Positions 12,593 to 23,345 of a stretch of DNA of 64,000 nucleotides are shown one piece after another. How positions within the stretch are numbered: the stretch's first letter is position 1; each line of letters begins with the position of its first letter. Under the pieces are notes generated by a model that was not told the DNA's origin, did no database searches, and worked only from the letters and a program-made list of their open reading frames with translations. The stretch lies in NCBI GenBank assembly GCA_038503035.1, contig JAVSML010025176.1, positions 85,001-149,000 of the forward strand, given 5' to 3'. Origin of the DNA: Crocodylus rhombifer. Taxonomy: Eukaryota; Chordata; Crocodylia; Crocodylidae. A program made the translations under genes and the position numbers.

Positions 12593-13310
12593 GGCAGGAT
12601 GCATCCCACCACAGCTGATCTGCTTTATTGGGTGAAGCATTGCTTGTTGTCCTACTGGAGCCCGATGAGTTACAACATGCAATGTGTTCCTTTTGCCCAG
12701 GGAGTCCTTGTATCCTTTGTTCATGCCTCAATGCTGGGACTCACACTGGGTCCCCTGCCAATCCATGCCTCATGCAGAGGCACAATTTGGCACAAGTAGG
12801 TGCAACCTGGGGAATCTTTGGCACCCCATAGCTCCATGTCAGGACTAGCACCAATCTATGCTTCCACCTGAAGCATGGATTGCTGCAGGTCCTGGCATGG
12901 AGGCATGGGTTGGCATGGGTCTTGGCATGAAGGCACAGCATGCTGGAGCTTGCTTGGTTCCCATTACTCCATGCTGGGCTTCTCTCATGATGGCTTGCTC
13001 TGCTTATGGAGACATGCACCTGGAAATATCAAGGTAGGTTTCTATAAGTGTGGAATCCAGTCTTTCCCCACTTACAGAAAAGTGCCCCAAGATTCCATCA
13101 GGCACATCTCTATAAGTGGGGAAAGCCAGGTAAGTGCTCCTGGGGCCTCGCAGGACCTGATCCTTCATGGCAATTCCTGGAATGCACAGGATATGCACAA
13201 TATCCCCTCAAGCCCCCAGAGTACCTGCCCAGGGCAGCTGGAGAGTGCAGATAGCTCCAGGCTGCCCAATCTCTCTTGCAACAGAGCAAATAGATGCCTG
13301 CCACAATAAA
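12593..13310. repeat. GC-richer segment with inverted and 'gcatgg' repeats
   Basis: 'gcagatca' and 'tgatctgc' form an inverted pair at its left edge. Imperfect 'catggattgctgcagg / catgggttggcatggg' repeats occupy about 12870-12930. A hairpin with 13-bp perfect arms (CTTTCCCCACTTA 13062-13074 and its complement 13113-13125) sits near the right. It is probably an old MITE, but no family or target duplication was found. Confidence 0.3.
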
Positions 13311-13868
13311 ATGACACTATTTTATATTATCTTTTGTCACAGCTGATGATGTGTCGTAACAAGAGAAGAGACATCTATTTGCTTGCCATTTGTGCTTCCG
13401 TAAAAATGGAGGCACAAATGTGATGTTAGGAGACATCTGTTTCTATCCTCAAAGAAATACCTGGGCCATACAATATAAGTCTCAATGACTGTGATTTACA
13501 GATCTGCCTCCTGAAACTCGGCATAGGAAAGCAACTTGAAACATGGGAAAAGCTTGAATCATAAGGTAGGAGGGGAGGGGGGCAGAGGGGGGGAAGCATG
13601 GACCTCAGAAGCACACAGTTGCCTAGATCTATTCCTGTTGTTGACAAGGATTCTGCTTAGGCTTCCGTAAGTCAGTCTGATACAAGGATACTGCCTGCTG
13701 TGTTGCAGCTAATCTTAGAAAGAATGCCTGCTTTGCTGCTTTTCTTTTTCAGTTGCACTCCTTCCCTATCATCAACTGAGCTAGTTGATACTCCGTAGAA
13801 ACATGACAAGGGATAGTGTGACTTAAAGGTCTGGCCTCAGATTCTGAGGACCTATAGGTACTCAGAGT
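13311..13868. other. Spacer, nothing recognised
   Basis: No coding region or repeat is recognised apart from a short G-rich run near 13570-13590. Confidence 0.35.
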
Positions 13869-14453
13869 GGGTATCTACACAAAACACTTTACTCAAGATG
13901 TCTCTGCCACCAGAGCCCCAGTGGGGACAATGTCCCCTGCCCCAGCAGCAGGGAACTCCCAGACCCCGCTTTGTGATCATGATTGGGGAGCAGGGGCTGG
14001 GAGATTCTTATGTCCCAGCCTAGGCCCTATGACTGTGGAGCTCTCTGATTGCAATTGCAAAGCATGGGCAGGGAGATAAGAATCCCCAAGCCTGGGAAGC
14101 TCAAGCTGGGAGATAAGACTCTCCCATCCCCAGCCCTGCAATCAGGGCTCTCTGCTGCCAGGGCAGGGGGATGTCCCCACGCAGGCTCTGTTGGTGGAGC
14201 CCACCCCAGCAGCTGGCAGCTCCCAGGGGCAGGGAGCAATGTACCAGGAGAGAGCTGGCTCTTGGCCCTGTGCTCCCTGACAGCCGTTGGACTAGCACCA
14301 GGGAGATGCTGCAGAGGTCCAGTACAGGGCGAACAGCAGTCTGCTGCCATATCCCTGCACATGTAGACACCTGCCCAGGGTGGGTTTACTCTAGAGGTGT
14401 AAATTACTCTAGAGTAAACCTGCCCTGGAGCATTTGCAGGTGTAGACATGCTC
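13869..14453. mobile_element. Harbinger-like non-autonomous element
   Basis: Left end GGGTATCTACAC and right end GTGTAGACATGCTC form approximate inverted termini of the family seen at 44.7 and 58.6 kb. The interior is GC-rich and has no catalytic domain. Near the right end is a perfect hairpin, GGTTTACTCTAGAG (14383-14396) and its complement (14407-14420). The open frames inside (up to 145 codons) are GC-rich background with no family match. Confidence 0.55.
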
Positions 14454-14575
14454 AGAGAGACCACAGAAAACTGACAAAAGGACCTTTATGTAGAATCTGT
14501 GACAATCTGGAAGAAACTGTCAGCTTTCACCTCCGGTTTTATTAGGATTGAGACCTGCCAGCTTGTAAGCACAGT

Positions 14576-14750
14576 GGGTGTATCTACATGTGCGCCCAAC
14601 TGTGCAGTCCTGGTACCACACGGGTTGTTTATGACCCTGCTGAGCAATAGCAATGAGCTACTGTGCAGTAGCAGCAGCATCACAATTTGTGCCTGCCAAT
14701 GCTATGTAGTTCATTGCTATGACAATGTAGTGTCTAGTGTAGATGTGCTC
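14576..14750. mobile_element. Harbinger-like MITE, 175 bp
   Basis: It begins GGGTGTATCTACATGTGC and ends TAGATGTGCTC. It is flanked by AGT at 14573-14575 and 14751-14753, a 3-bp target duplication. The interior has the family motif 'ctgtgcagtag' and no coding capacity. Confidence 0.65.
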
Positions 14751-14753
14751 AGT

Positions 14754-15465
14754 GGGTGATTTAGATAGTGAATGAAAAGAGAAATGATCCACCAAAACTG
14801 GGAGAGAGTTAACCTTTAAAAAATTAAGTATACTGATCTGTAATCCTTCCTTAATCCTGCAGTGGTCTTTCTTGCTATAGAAACACAAATTTAGCTGGAA
14901 ACCCTTGACAGAACAAGTTGATGGGGTAGTTTCTTGTGTGATGGAGAACAGAGATATTCTGTGACTTAATGTTTGATAAGAGCAGAAAGAGATTCTAATC
15001 AAAGAGATGCTAATTCTAATCAAGTCAAGAATACGCATGCTTGTTGAAAAACAACAACTGGGTTTCTTACATGGTTAAATTGTGTAGAACAGGAGCAGCC
15101 AATTATTTTGTCTGGAAAACAGCTTGATGAGCTGTGGTGAGCCATCAAGGCAGCCCCACCCTTCGAAAGTTGCCCCACTGCCTGGTTGCCATGCTGGGAC
15201 TGGAAGTCCCACCATCTAACCCCTGACCTTTGCCACTGAAAGTCCCTCCCTTTGCCCTTCCCCCCTGGAAATACTCTTTTTGGGAGGTGAAGTTTGCCAT
15301 CGTGGAACCAGAAAAAAAACAAATCATACACTAAAAGTCAAAAACCTACTATAACATATTTTAATTTTATTACAAAAATGTTTGTCATGATTTCTGTTTT
15401 CATAGTGTACATAGAGGGGATTGTATAATAATTAAAAAATAAAGTCTTACTCTTGTATATTGTGT
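14754..15465. other. Spacer, nothing recognised
   Basis: No coding region or transposon end is recognised between the MITE and the microsatellite. Confidence 0.35.
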
Positions 15466-15664
15466 ATAGGGGGTAGGACTGGGGTTGCGGCATGTATATG
15501 GTTGAGTGTGGGGGTATGTGTATGGTGGGGTGGAGGGTGTATGGTGGACTGTGGGGAGTGTGTGTATATGTATATGTATGGTGGGGTGTGAGGGGTGTAT
15601 ATAGTGAGGTGCAGGGGTATGTGTATGTGTGTATGGTGGGGAGTGGAGGGGTTGTATATGGGGG

Positions 15665-15710
<46 letters not shown>

Positions 15711-15722
15711 GTGGGGAGGAGG
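15466..15722. repeat. Compound microsatellite with 20-unit GT run
   Basis: A G-rich, purine/GT-biased tract of imperfect 'gtatggtggggtg' units leads into an uninterrupted (GT)20 at 15668-15707. The long open frames crossing it on both strands are products of the repeat and are not genes. Confidence 0.9.
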
Positions 15723-16099
15723 GTGTAGACAGTAATTGGCACAACCCCAAAATAATAATGTTGGCTGGAATGGTTTCAATCTACACTACTTTCTGCAATA
15801 TCCAAGCATGCACTGGAGGATTGCCAAAGAAGGCTAATTAGGGTCTTGTTGCATGTTCACTTGCAAATCATTGGAATGATAGCGAAGTTAATACTTGAAA
15901 CCACTGCAAATCATTGGAATGTAGTAACCTATTAGTATGAGTTAGGAGATAATCCTTGCCATAAAGGGACCAACTTTGTGATGCCATGAGGGCAGTTAGC
16001 ATATGCTAAACTGTTTGAACTTGTGTCTGTTTACCTTTTAGTTGTACTTAGTTTTAAGTTGAACTTGTGACACCACTCACAAACTTCAGAAATAGAAAG

Positions 16100-16920
16100 G
16101 GATAACTTCCAATTGGACATTATTTCAGGAGAGCCTGGAGGGGAAAAGAGAGGCCTACAGGCTGTGGAGGCAGGGGGCAGCTACCAAGGAGGCATAGACC
16201 TGCTTAGCTTAAGCTTGCAGGGAAGCAATGAGGAGGGCCAAAGTGGAAACAGATCTTAGGCTGACAGCAAAAGTTAAGGATAACAAAAAGTCATTCTTTA
16301 AAAACCTAGGAAACAAAAAGGCTCCCAATATTTTTACTGTGCAGTAAGCCTACTTCAAATTAATTGCATGTGTAGATATGCCCACTAAGTAGGAGGTTAC
16401 ATTACTCCTGCATTTGTAGGTGTGTAAATATTATGTCCAGTTTTGGTGCCTCCAGTTCAAGAGATCTTTGAATAAATTGGAGGGGGTTCAGAGAAGAAGT
16501 ATGGACATTATTAAGGGTTGGGAAATATGACTTACGGCGAAGGATTTGAAGAACTCAATCTGCTTAGTTTATCAAGAAGCGACTTGATCACAGTCCATAA
16601 AGGATGTAGGGAACAGATTTTTTAATAATAAGATGGCTCTTCATTCTACCAGACAAAGAAATAATGAGATCCAGTGGCTGGAAGATGAAGCTAGATGAAT
16701 TGAAACTAGAAATAAGGTGTAATTTTTTTTACAGTGAGGGTAATTAACCATTGGAAAAACTTTGCAAGGATTATGATGGATTCTTTGTCTCTGGACATTT
16801 TAAAATCAAGTTTGAATGAAAAAAATCAAACAGGATTTAATTCATGGAAGTCTGATAGTCTGTGTTAAACATGAGGTCAGACTACATGAATAATATTGTC
16901 TTTTTGGCTTTACAATCTAC
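16100..16920 (+). mobile_element. Old L3/CR1-type LINE fragment, split by a MITE remnant
   Basis: About 16220-16320 reads on plus as a degenerate CR1/L3 ORF2 segment ('KDNKKSFFKNL' like), matching CR1 sequence at 50.45 kb. About 16430-16915 matches the reverse-transcriptase C-terminal part and 3' end of L3-type LINEs ('cagttttggtgcctcc', 'ttcagagaagaa', '..gaggtcagactacatga'). A Harbinger-like terminal fragment lies between. Many indels show it is ancient. Confidence 0.55.
16335..16383. mobile_element. Solo Harbinger-like MITE terminus
   Basis: 'actgtgcagtaag ... gcatgtgtagatatgccc' is the terminal module of the window's Harbinger-like MITEs, followed by ACT. The other end is missing or unrecognisable. 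Confidence 0.45.
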
Positions 16921-18585
16921 ATATCATGTACTGGATGCCCTAATGTCTCCATATTTTAGAAGTTAAGACTTTCAAGAGTGGCAGTAATAATTGCAGACAG
17001 CACATTGACTTTTTACAATGAAAAGTATTTGAAATATGCTTATCATTGTTAAAATAGTTGAAAAGGTTTTGAATGTCCATTCAAAGTCATTTTAGAAACA
17101 ATGGAAGTAACGATGCAATGCAGGTTTTCATCATGCGAGTGCCTACGTACAGGATCGGCAACATGAAATCAAGAAAGTCAACAGAATCCATCACAGGTAA
17201 AACAAAAATATTCTACATTTGCATCAAAGTGATCAAGTTATGGCAGCGACTATCATGTGACGATATACCCACAGAATATAGGTCTCAAAGGATCTTTCTT
17301 ATCAAGTGTGAATAGACTTATTTTATATTTGCTGATAGCGATAGAAGTGTAAGGTTACCTGATTATTTATGCTGGGGAGTCAAAAATGGTCAGATTGGCA
17401 GAAGTACTCTTGGCAGAAGTATTCAGTAAAAGCCATTTTGAAAACATAGCAGATCAGGTGATCAGATGAAAAACATTGTTAGGTGTTCAGGCTAGATCAT
17501 AAGCAAGATTTTGGCAGTGACTTTAGAGACCAAATTAATAAAATATATTGAAAACCTGAAAAAGGCTGATGAGTAAAATGAAGGGGTGCCACAAGGGGAT
17601 TTAGGAATGATGGGGCACTGTCATATAGCCAACACAAACCATGAAAAAAAAAGCAACTGAAGCCTGATTTAGTCATGAGAACCATATAAATTTGATATCT
17701 TGAAAGAAAAACAGACTCTCAGACTCAAGCACAATAATATACTCCTGTTTGTCCTACCATCTCTTTCTATAGTTCCAGGTAAAAACAGCATAATCAGAAC
17801 TGAGTAACCAACAGACTAAAAAGAGTACAAGGTCATTATTTTAGTACAAATATGCTGCAAGAAGGACAAGGTACACAGTGGACTGGCACTGGCAGAGAAT
17901 AGTTGGAACTACAGTTGGAAAGTCTGGGAGATCCCAATCAAGACATCCCAGAGCCTTGCAAAGAGACCATACAGCCCACAACAGGTAGAAATTGGAGAGG
18001 ACCATACTGAGCAGCAAGAGCATGAAGCAGAGCTCCACAACCAGCTTGGTTATGAAGGCAAATTAGAGGAGCTGGAATAAGCTGATGGAGGGCATAGGAG
18101 GACTGAAAAGAGAGTTCTGGCTCTTCAGCATGAAGTGTGATATGTGGAGTTTTGTTTTCAGTCTCTAGGTTGCAGTGCAGAATAAAAGGTGTCTGGTTAT
18201 TTTGGGTTTCTCTGGTCTACATGTGCATATGTTGCAGAAGACACTGCTTTATACTGAACTTATTTAATAATTCCAGTCTGAATCAGATATTAAGCATTGA
18301 CTTCAGGAATGACTAACAGACTGGGGACTTAGGTACAACTTAGGGATGAAATTCTATTTTAAAAAGTCTATCATGCTAAAATGTCAAAGTGCCTTACCAT
18401 ATTATTCCCATAATAAGCAAAGTTGGTTTCACTGCACATGCTGATAAGCAATACAGTACTCTCCCAAGGATATCAAACTACATTTTTGCCCATTGCAATT
18501 CAGTTTTGCCGTGGACACTCAAAAGTACTGTACAACCCCCCAAAATGATGAAAGAACCCTCCCCCCAAAATTAACAACCAATTGA
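16921..18585. other. AT-rich spacer, nothing recognised
   Basis: No coding region, repeat or RNA gene is recognised. Confidence 0.35.
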
Positions 18586-18593
18586 CACCATAT

Positions 18594-18944
18594 CAGTAGT
18601 TCTCAACCTTTTTGGATTTGAGACACCCCTGGATAGGTTTGAGACACCTCTGGATAGCTCTGAGACACAGCTCAGAAAATGCCAGCTCTTAAGTTTTACT
18701 TGTTTTTTTGTTTTTGTTTTACTACAGAAAAATATGACATCTGTTCTTCTGTTGCAAAGACCTGAGAAAGACCACAAGTCAGAATGTTTTTAACATTATG
18801 GGTTCCTGTGGGAAATCCTTGGCTTTGTCATGTGAATCGTATTTGTATACCTAGTAATGCTAACATTGCATGACACCCCACAATACCCTTGGAAGGATCT
18901 CAAGGCACCCTAAGACACCACAGCACCCTACATGAGAATCGCTG
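18594..18944. mobile_element. hAT-type MITE, 351 bp
   Basis: Termini CAGTAGTTCTCA (left) and, reverse-complemented, CAGCGATTCTCA (right) fit hAT inverted repeats ('CAGNGGTTCTCAA' type). Flanking 8-mers are CACCATAT (18586-18593) and CACCAGAC (18945-18952), matching at 6 of 8 positions as expected for an aged 8-bp hAT target duplication. The interior has tandem 'gagacac(c/a)cctggatag' units and no coding region. Confidence 0.65.
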
Positions 18945-18952
18945 CACCAGAC

Positions 18953-20453
18953 AGTGTTGGTAGCAACTAAGGCAACTACTGAGTACAAGGGTAACTACTG
19001 AGTACAAGGGTAACCTTGCATTGTGTGGACTCAAATCCTGATCTCCCCCATCACAAGAAAGCAACTTAATCACTAATCCATCCTAAGATGGACTAAACGC
19101 TCATCTCTGTCAAGACTAGGTAATTGGCCAGTGAAGATGGAAGGAATCAGGGGAACAGAAGGAGAACCAGTAATCGGGAGCTGGACTGCTCAGAAAGGTT
19201 GAGAGGAACATTATCCCTAGCTTCTGTGCAGGAAAGCAGTAATGTAACTTAAGGGTGGAGGAGGTGGCTAAAACTGCTAGTGTTGGCCTACATTGATGCC
19301 CCTTGCATCACAGCAGGTGGTGGTGCTCTGCATGCTGCCACTGCTCAAAGAATGGAGCTGTCCTGTTATTCCTCAGCAAGAAAGACCTATTGGAAGGAAT
19401 TAGCCATCTGCTTTTCTTTCAGGAAAAGAAAGCCCACACATGTACAATACTTAACATTGATCAGATCTCTGTCAGTAGCCCACCTTGCCTTATACAACAC
19501 TGTCTTTCTCTCTCTCTCTCTGTTTCTATTATCACATCTTTCACACTTCTGCAATCCTTTTCACTGTGCATCCAGCTTCTACAGAAAGGTGCGTAGGCGT
19601 ACTAACAATTTGTGATTCATTTGTTTTCAGCAAACCCTCTCTCTGCAAAGCACAGTCCTCTCTCACTTGTATCAATGCCACTCCACTGAGCCAGATCCTT
19701 CTCCTTGTTTTTAAATAACACCATGACTGTTACTGTTGTTTGACTCCAGTTCTATATCAGTTGGTGTCCATGATGTACTTAACACTAAAGAATTATCTGG
19801 CAAAATGCAGAAATAGCCTTGGAGGAGGGTGGGATGGTAGGGTGCTAGGTTGAAGAGCTGAAGACAACTCCTTAACCTTCTTCTTGCTTGCCTTGACACC
19901 CCATCGCTCTTTCAAGGTGGGATGGGGGGATGGCAGGTGCTCTCAGAAATGTGTAACCCAAATTTTGGGGAGCTAATACAGGATATAGAAGGTGTGGAGG
20001 GATGAAGATGCTGAAAGGGACCAAGAACTCAGGTTTCTCATACCCTGAGTTAGTGCTCTCATCACTAGGCTATTTATAGAGGAGATAGAGGAGCATTATG
20101 TTGTATTATGTTGCCCACAGAGATAGACAGTGGAAAATCAGGCCTGCTAATACATATATGATTTATGTGGTCAGTCAAATATGCCTCAACAGAGGTTGAA
20201 AATCCCCATTGGAATGAATATAGCACCATGTACTACATGCACAACTGAGGATCCAACTCCAGAGGCATCTAAGAGCTCCCTATTAAAATAAATGGGAAAG
20301 GTATGTGCCCCTATAAAGCTGGAATTACCTTTGTGGGTGTACATACATCAATGCCCAATGGAAGTATAGAACTATGAGTCTATACAAGTGAAACAGGCTA
20401 TCTCCTTGGCTATTGAAAGACATTCAAAACATCTGAGCCTGAATTGATTCAAT
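18953..20453. other. Spacer with SINE-like scraps
   Basis: Short stretches near 19030-19080 and 20035-20085 ('agtgctctcatcactaggct') resemble tails of tRNA-derived SINEs and are otherwise unassignable. A CT-rich run lies at about 19506-19522. No gene was recognised. Confidence 0.35.
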
Positions 20454-20480
20454 CTTTGCAGGTTAGTCTAACCTGCAAAG
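20454..20480. repeat. Near-perfect 27-nt palindrome
   Basis: CTTTGCAGGTTAG (20454-20466), a single T, then its exact complement CTAACCTGCAAAG (20468-20480). It is probably the centre of a small foldback element. The outer ends were not found. Confidence 0.7.
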
Positions 20481-21363
20481 CTGAAACTGATTTGGAGGTG
20501 GATAGACATTCCCTTTTCATTCCAGAAATACAGGCACATGCCTGAAGTGGCTCAGACTAGAAGCCAGAGGGGCACTAGAGCAGCCTTCCCTTCCACAGTG
20601 CTGAGCTGGGGGGTAGGGGCATGGCCGGGTCCTGGCAGGACACTTTGATTCGGGAGGGGTGCAAACCCCAACCCTGCCTACATCATCCCAGGCTTTTCCC
20701 TGCTTGCTGCTCAAGGGACAGGAGTATTGCCAGACCCCAGGCCCAGGCTAGCACTCTGAGGCAAATGGGAGGTGTACAGTGCATGCATCTGTTGATGATA
20801 TTGAGCTTTTCAATCTCCCTCTCCATGTCTGCAAACCTGTCTGCAAACCTGACAGGACTGCAAATCACAGTGTTTATCAGCCCATTAGCAAAACAGAAGC
20901 TTCTCTCATTACTTCAAGCTCTTCTTAAACAGCTTTTTCCAAGGAGGGACATGACTAGCTGACCTGTTGATTAGCTTCAAAAAGCCCTAAGCAGACTCTG
21001 TTCTGTCTGCCTTTGTCCTGTCTACCATCCCAGTGAAATTGGAGAGACACACACACAGACACCTCTCAGCATTAGCTAGCATACCACATGCCTACGGTCC
21101 ATGTGGCTGGGGTCCCGTGCTGTGGGAGATGGGAGGGAGGGAGGGAGAAGTCCAGGCATGAGCAGTGAGCAGTGAGGGAAGTCAGGCAGACCTTGCTGTG
21201 CCTGCAGTCCCTGCAGAGCTCTGGCTAGGGAGGAGAGGGGCAGGGTTAGCCCTGTTCTCTGGAGCAAAGAGAACAGGCTGGTCCCACATAGCCCAGTCCA
21301 TCCCAGTCCAGTCTGGAATGCTGGGGGACTCTGGTTTAACTTAAACCAGGAAGGGGTCTGGGA
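20481..21363. other. GC-richer spacer, no gene recognised
   Basis: The open frames here (up to 113 codons) match nothing recognisable. A short ACAC run lies near 21048-21060. Confidence 0.35.
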
Positions 21364-21541
21364 CAGACATTGCACAAACTGGTTTGACCCAAATCAGTTT
21401 AGTCTGATACTACATTCAATCAGGTTTATCTTAAACCAGTTTCAGCCATTTTGAAACTGGTTTATGTGCACTGAACTTATATTCTGTTACAGATTTAAAC
21501 CAGTTTCTGATCACTTAAACTGGTTTATGTGTAATGTCTAT
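21364..21541. mobile_element. Small MITE with 'AAACCAGTTT' motifs
   Basis: The left end CAGACATTGCACAAACTGG and the complement of the right end, ATAGACATTACACATAAACC, are related. Four or more copies of 'aaactggttta' or its complement lie inside. No clear target duplication is visible. Confidence 0.5.
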
Positions 21542-22058
21542 CCCTAGCCAATGACTGCTTATATCTGGAACTTAGGAGAAGTTACACATTACAGCAAAAA
21601 TGTTTTACCCCTTGTGCACTTAAATACCTTTTTCCAGATGCATGAGTAGCGATTTTGGCACTGACATACAAGTCTATTACTCCTGCATGACAGACACATA
21701 TATATGTGCATATATTGGACAAATATGTGTGTTTAAGTCACAGCATGGCCTAGTAATCCATAAATAACTAGAAAGTAGGGTGGTGGAGAGGAAAAAAAAT
21801 GGTCTTTTCTTTGTCTATATTTTAAGCTTAAGACTGGAGTGTTCTAATCCAGAAAGCTGGGGACCTCTATTTTAGGCCTCTTCCTTCTCTCATCCAGAGT
21901 ACCTTTGAACTTTTATCTATATTTCTGATTTCCCAGATACACTGCTTTAACCACTTTACCACAGGTTAAGCTTTATTCAGTACTCTTGTTAGCACTCTTT
22001 TTGAAGCTAAGCCACTGAATTGAATAATCATTAGATGAAAAGTGTGCAGTACCTGCCC
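21542..22058. other. AT-rich spacer, nothing recognised
   Basis: No feature is recognised in this interval. Confidence 0.35.
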
Positions 22059-22066
22059 CATTAGAG

Positions 22067-23044
22067 TAGTGTTACCATATTTCCAGTTCCAAAAAAGAGG
22101 ACACCTTTTGGGGGGACACCTCACTCCAAAACTACAGCCCCCTGATCCTGCCAGTGCCCCTTATACCCAACCTGCAGCTCCCCAACCCTGCTGCTGCCCC
22201 TCACTTCTGACCCATGGCCCTGCTGGTGATCCTGAGTCCCAACCTGCAGCCTCCCAATCCCTGCTGGTGCCCCTAACTCCTGACCTGCCGCTGCTGGCTC
22301 CCCCCAGCCCCGCCTGAGGTAGTATCCATTCTGACTGGGTCAGAGCACAGGAACTCCAATTCATGCAGGCAGCAGCAGAGTGAGTCTGACTCAGTTGCAA
22401 AGACAAAAGGGGAGGTCTGTGGCATCCGCTGCGCTGGGCTGGGGCTCCTGCACCATTCCAGGCCGCCTGGCCTTGCCCCCTCTGGGTAGCGTCACCTAGC
22501 AGCCTGGCCCTGTGAGCACAGACACTGGTCTCAGTGCCACCAGCCCAGCCACAGAGCTCCCCACTGCCCTCAAATGGTTCCCCACCCCCTTCCCCTGCTG
22601 GAGGGGCAGGTGCCTGCCCCCCACTCCCTGCCTTGTCACAGCCCCAGTGCCCAAACTGCTTCCCCGAGCCACGGCAGGCACCAGACTCCCGTCACACACC
22701 CATCCCCTCTACACACCGGTGCCGCACACACACGCACACACCTACAGCCCCTCAGACAGTCCCCAAGCCCTGGCCTCCAACCCCTGCTACCCACAGACCT
22801 ACCTGCATCCAGCTGCCAAGGCTGCTCCCACCACCCTGCCTGGCTGCATGTGGCCACGTGTGTCTGTGCTCACAGATTCACGTGGTGCCCCCTGCTGCCA
22901 ATTGACCTCCCCTGCTTCTGCCAGTGGAGTGGAGCAAAATTACAGACACTGGTTCAGATAAAAAAACACACCCAGACAGAGATTGGAGGGTCCAAAAAGA
23001 GAACATGCCCAGGAAGACCCTACATTAGAGGTACGGTAACCCTA
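22067..23044. mobile_element. GC-rich hAT-like non-autonomous element, 978 bp
   Basis: It starts TAGTGTTACCATA and ends TACGGTAACCCTA, so the termini are inverted repeats. It is flanked by a perfect 8-bp duplication CATTAGAG (22059-22066 and 23045-23052), the size expected for hAT elements. The interior is pyrimidine-rich ('ccccac' and 'ctgctgcccctcac' repeats) without catalytic motifs. Its long open frames on both strands are compositional. Near the right end, 22 bp including the target-site sequence are tandemly repeated (23019-23040 and onward). A diverged second copy lies at 45.6-46.75 kb and a fragment near 25.8 kb. Confidence 0.75.
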
Positions 23045-23204
23045 CATTAGAGGTAAGAGTGCAGACTAGCATCCAGGGCCTGTTGCTATCCAAAGCATCT
23101 CATTAAGCCATATACCCACCAGATCGTATTTTCCTCCTGACCTCACAGCTCTCTCTCCTGGCTCCTTAGGGTACCAATTTTGAAGGGAGAGGGAGCTGGG
23201 TAAT

Positions 23205-23345
23205 GTCTAAACTGTGGCCTGGCGGCTAGAGCACTGTACTGGACACTCAGAGATACAACTTCAAACTCTTTCTAGATGAGGGGGATCTAAAAGCTAGGTC
23301 TCCTTGTTCTTGGGAAAATGCCCTAACCACTCAGCTATTTGGAAT
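23205..23345. mobile_element. SINE-like tRNA-derived fragment
   Basis: 'ggcggctagagcactg' resembles a tRNA A box. About 100 bp later, 'gccctaaccactcagcta' resembles the complementary tRNA-like region common in SINE-type repeats. It is heavily mutated and the family is not identified. Confidence 0.35.

Noticed and set aside
13869..14453. 105-145 codon frames in the MITE
   Set aside because: Multiple overlapping frames on both strands with no domain, inside a non-autonomous element.
15338..15779. Overlapping 110-134 codon frames on minus, His/Thr-rich
   Set aside because: They are translations of the GT/G-rich microsatellite.
22512..23050. Frames of up to 158 codons, Pro-rich
   Set aside because: They lie inside the hAT-like GC-rich repeat. 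Three frames are open at once, which reflects composition and not coding.
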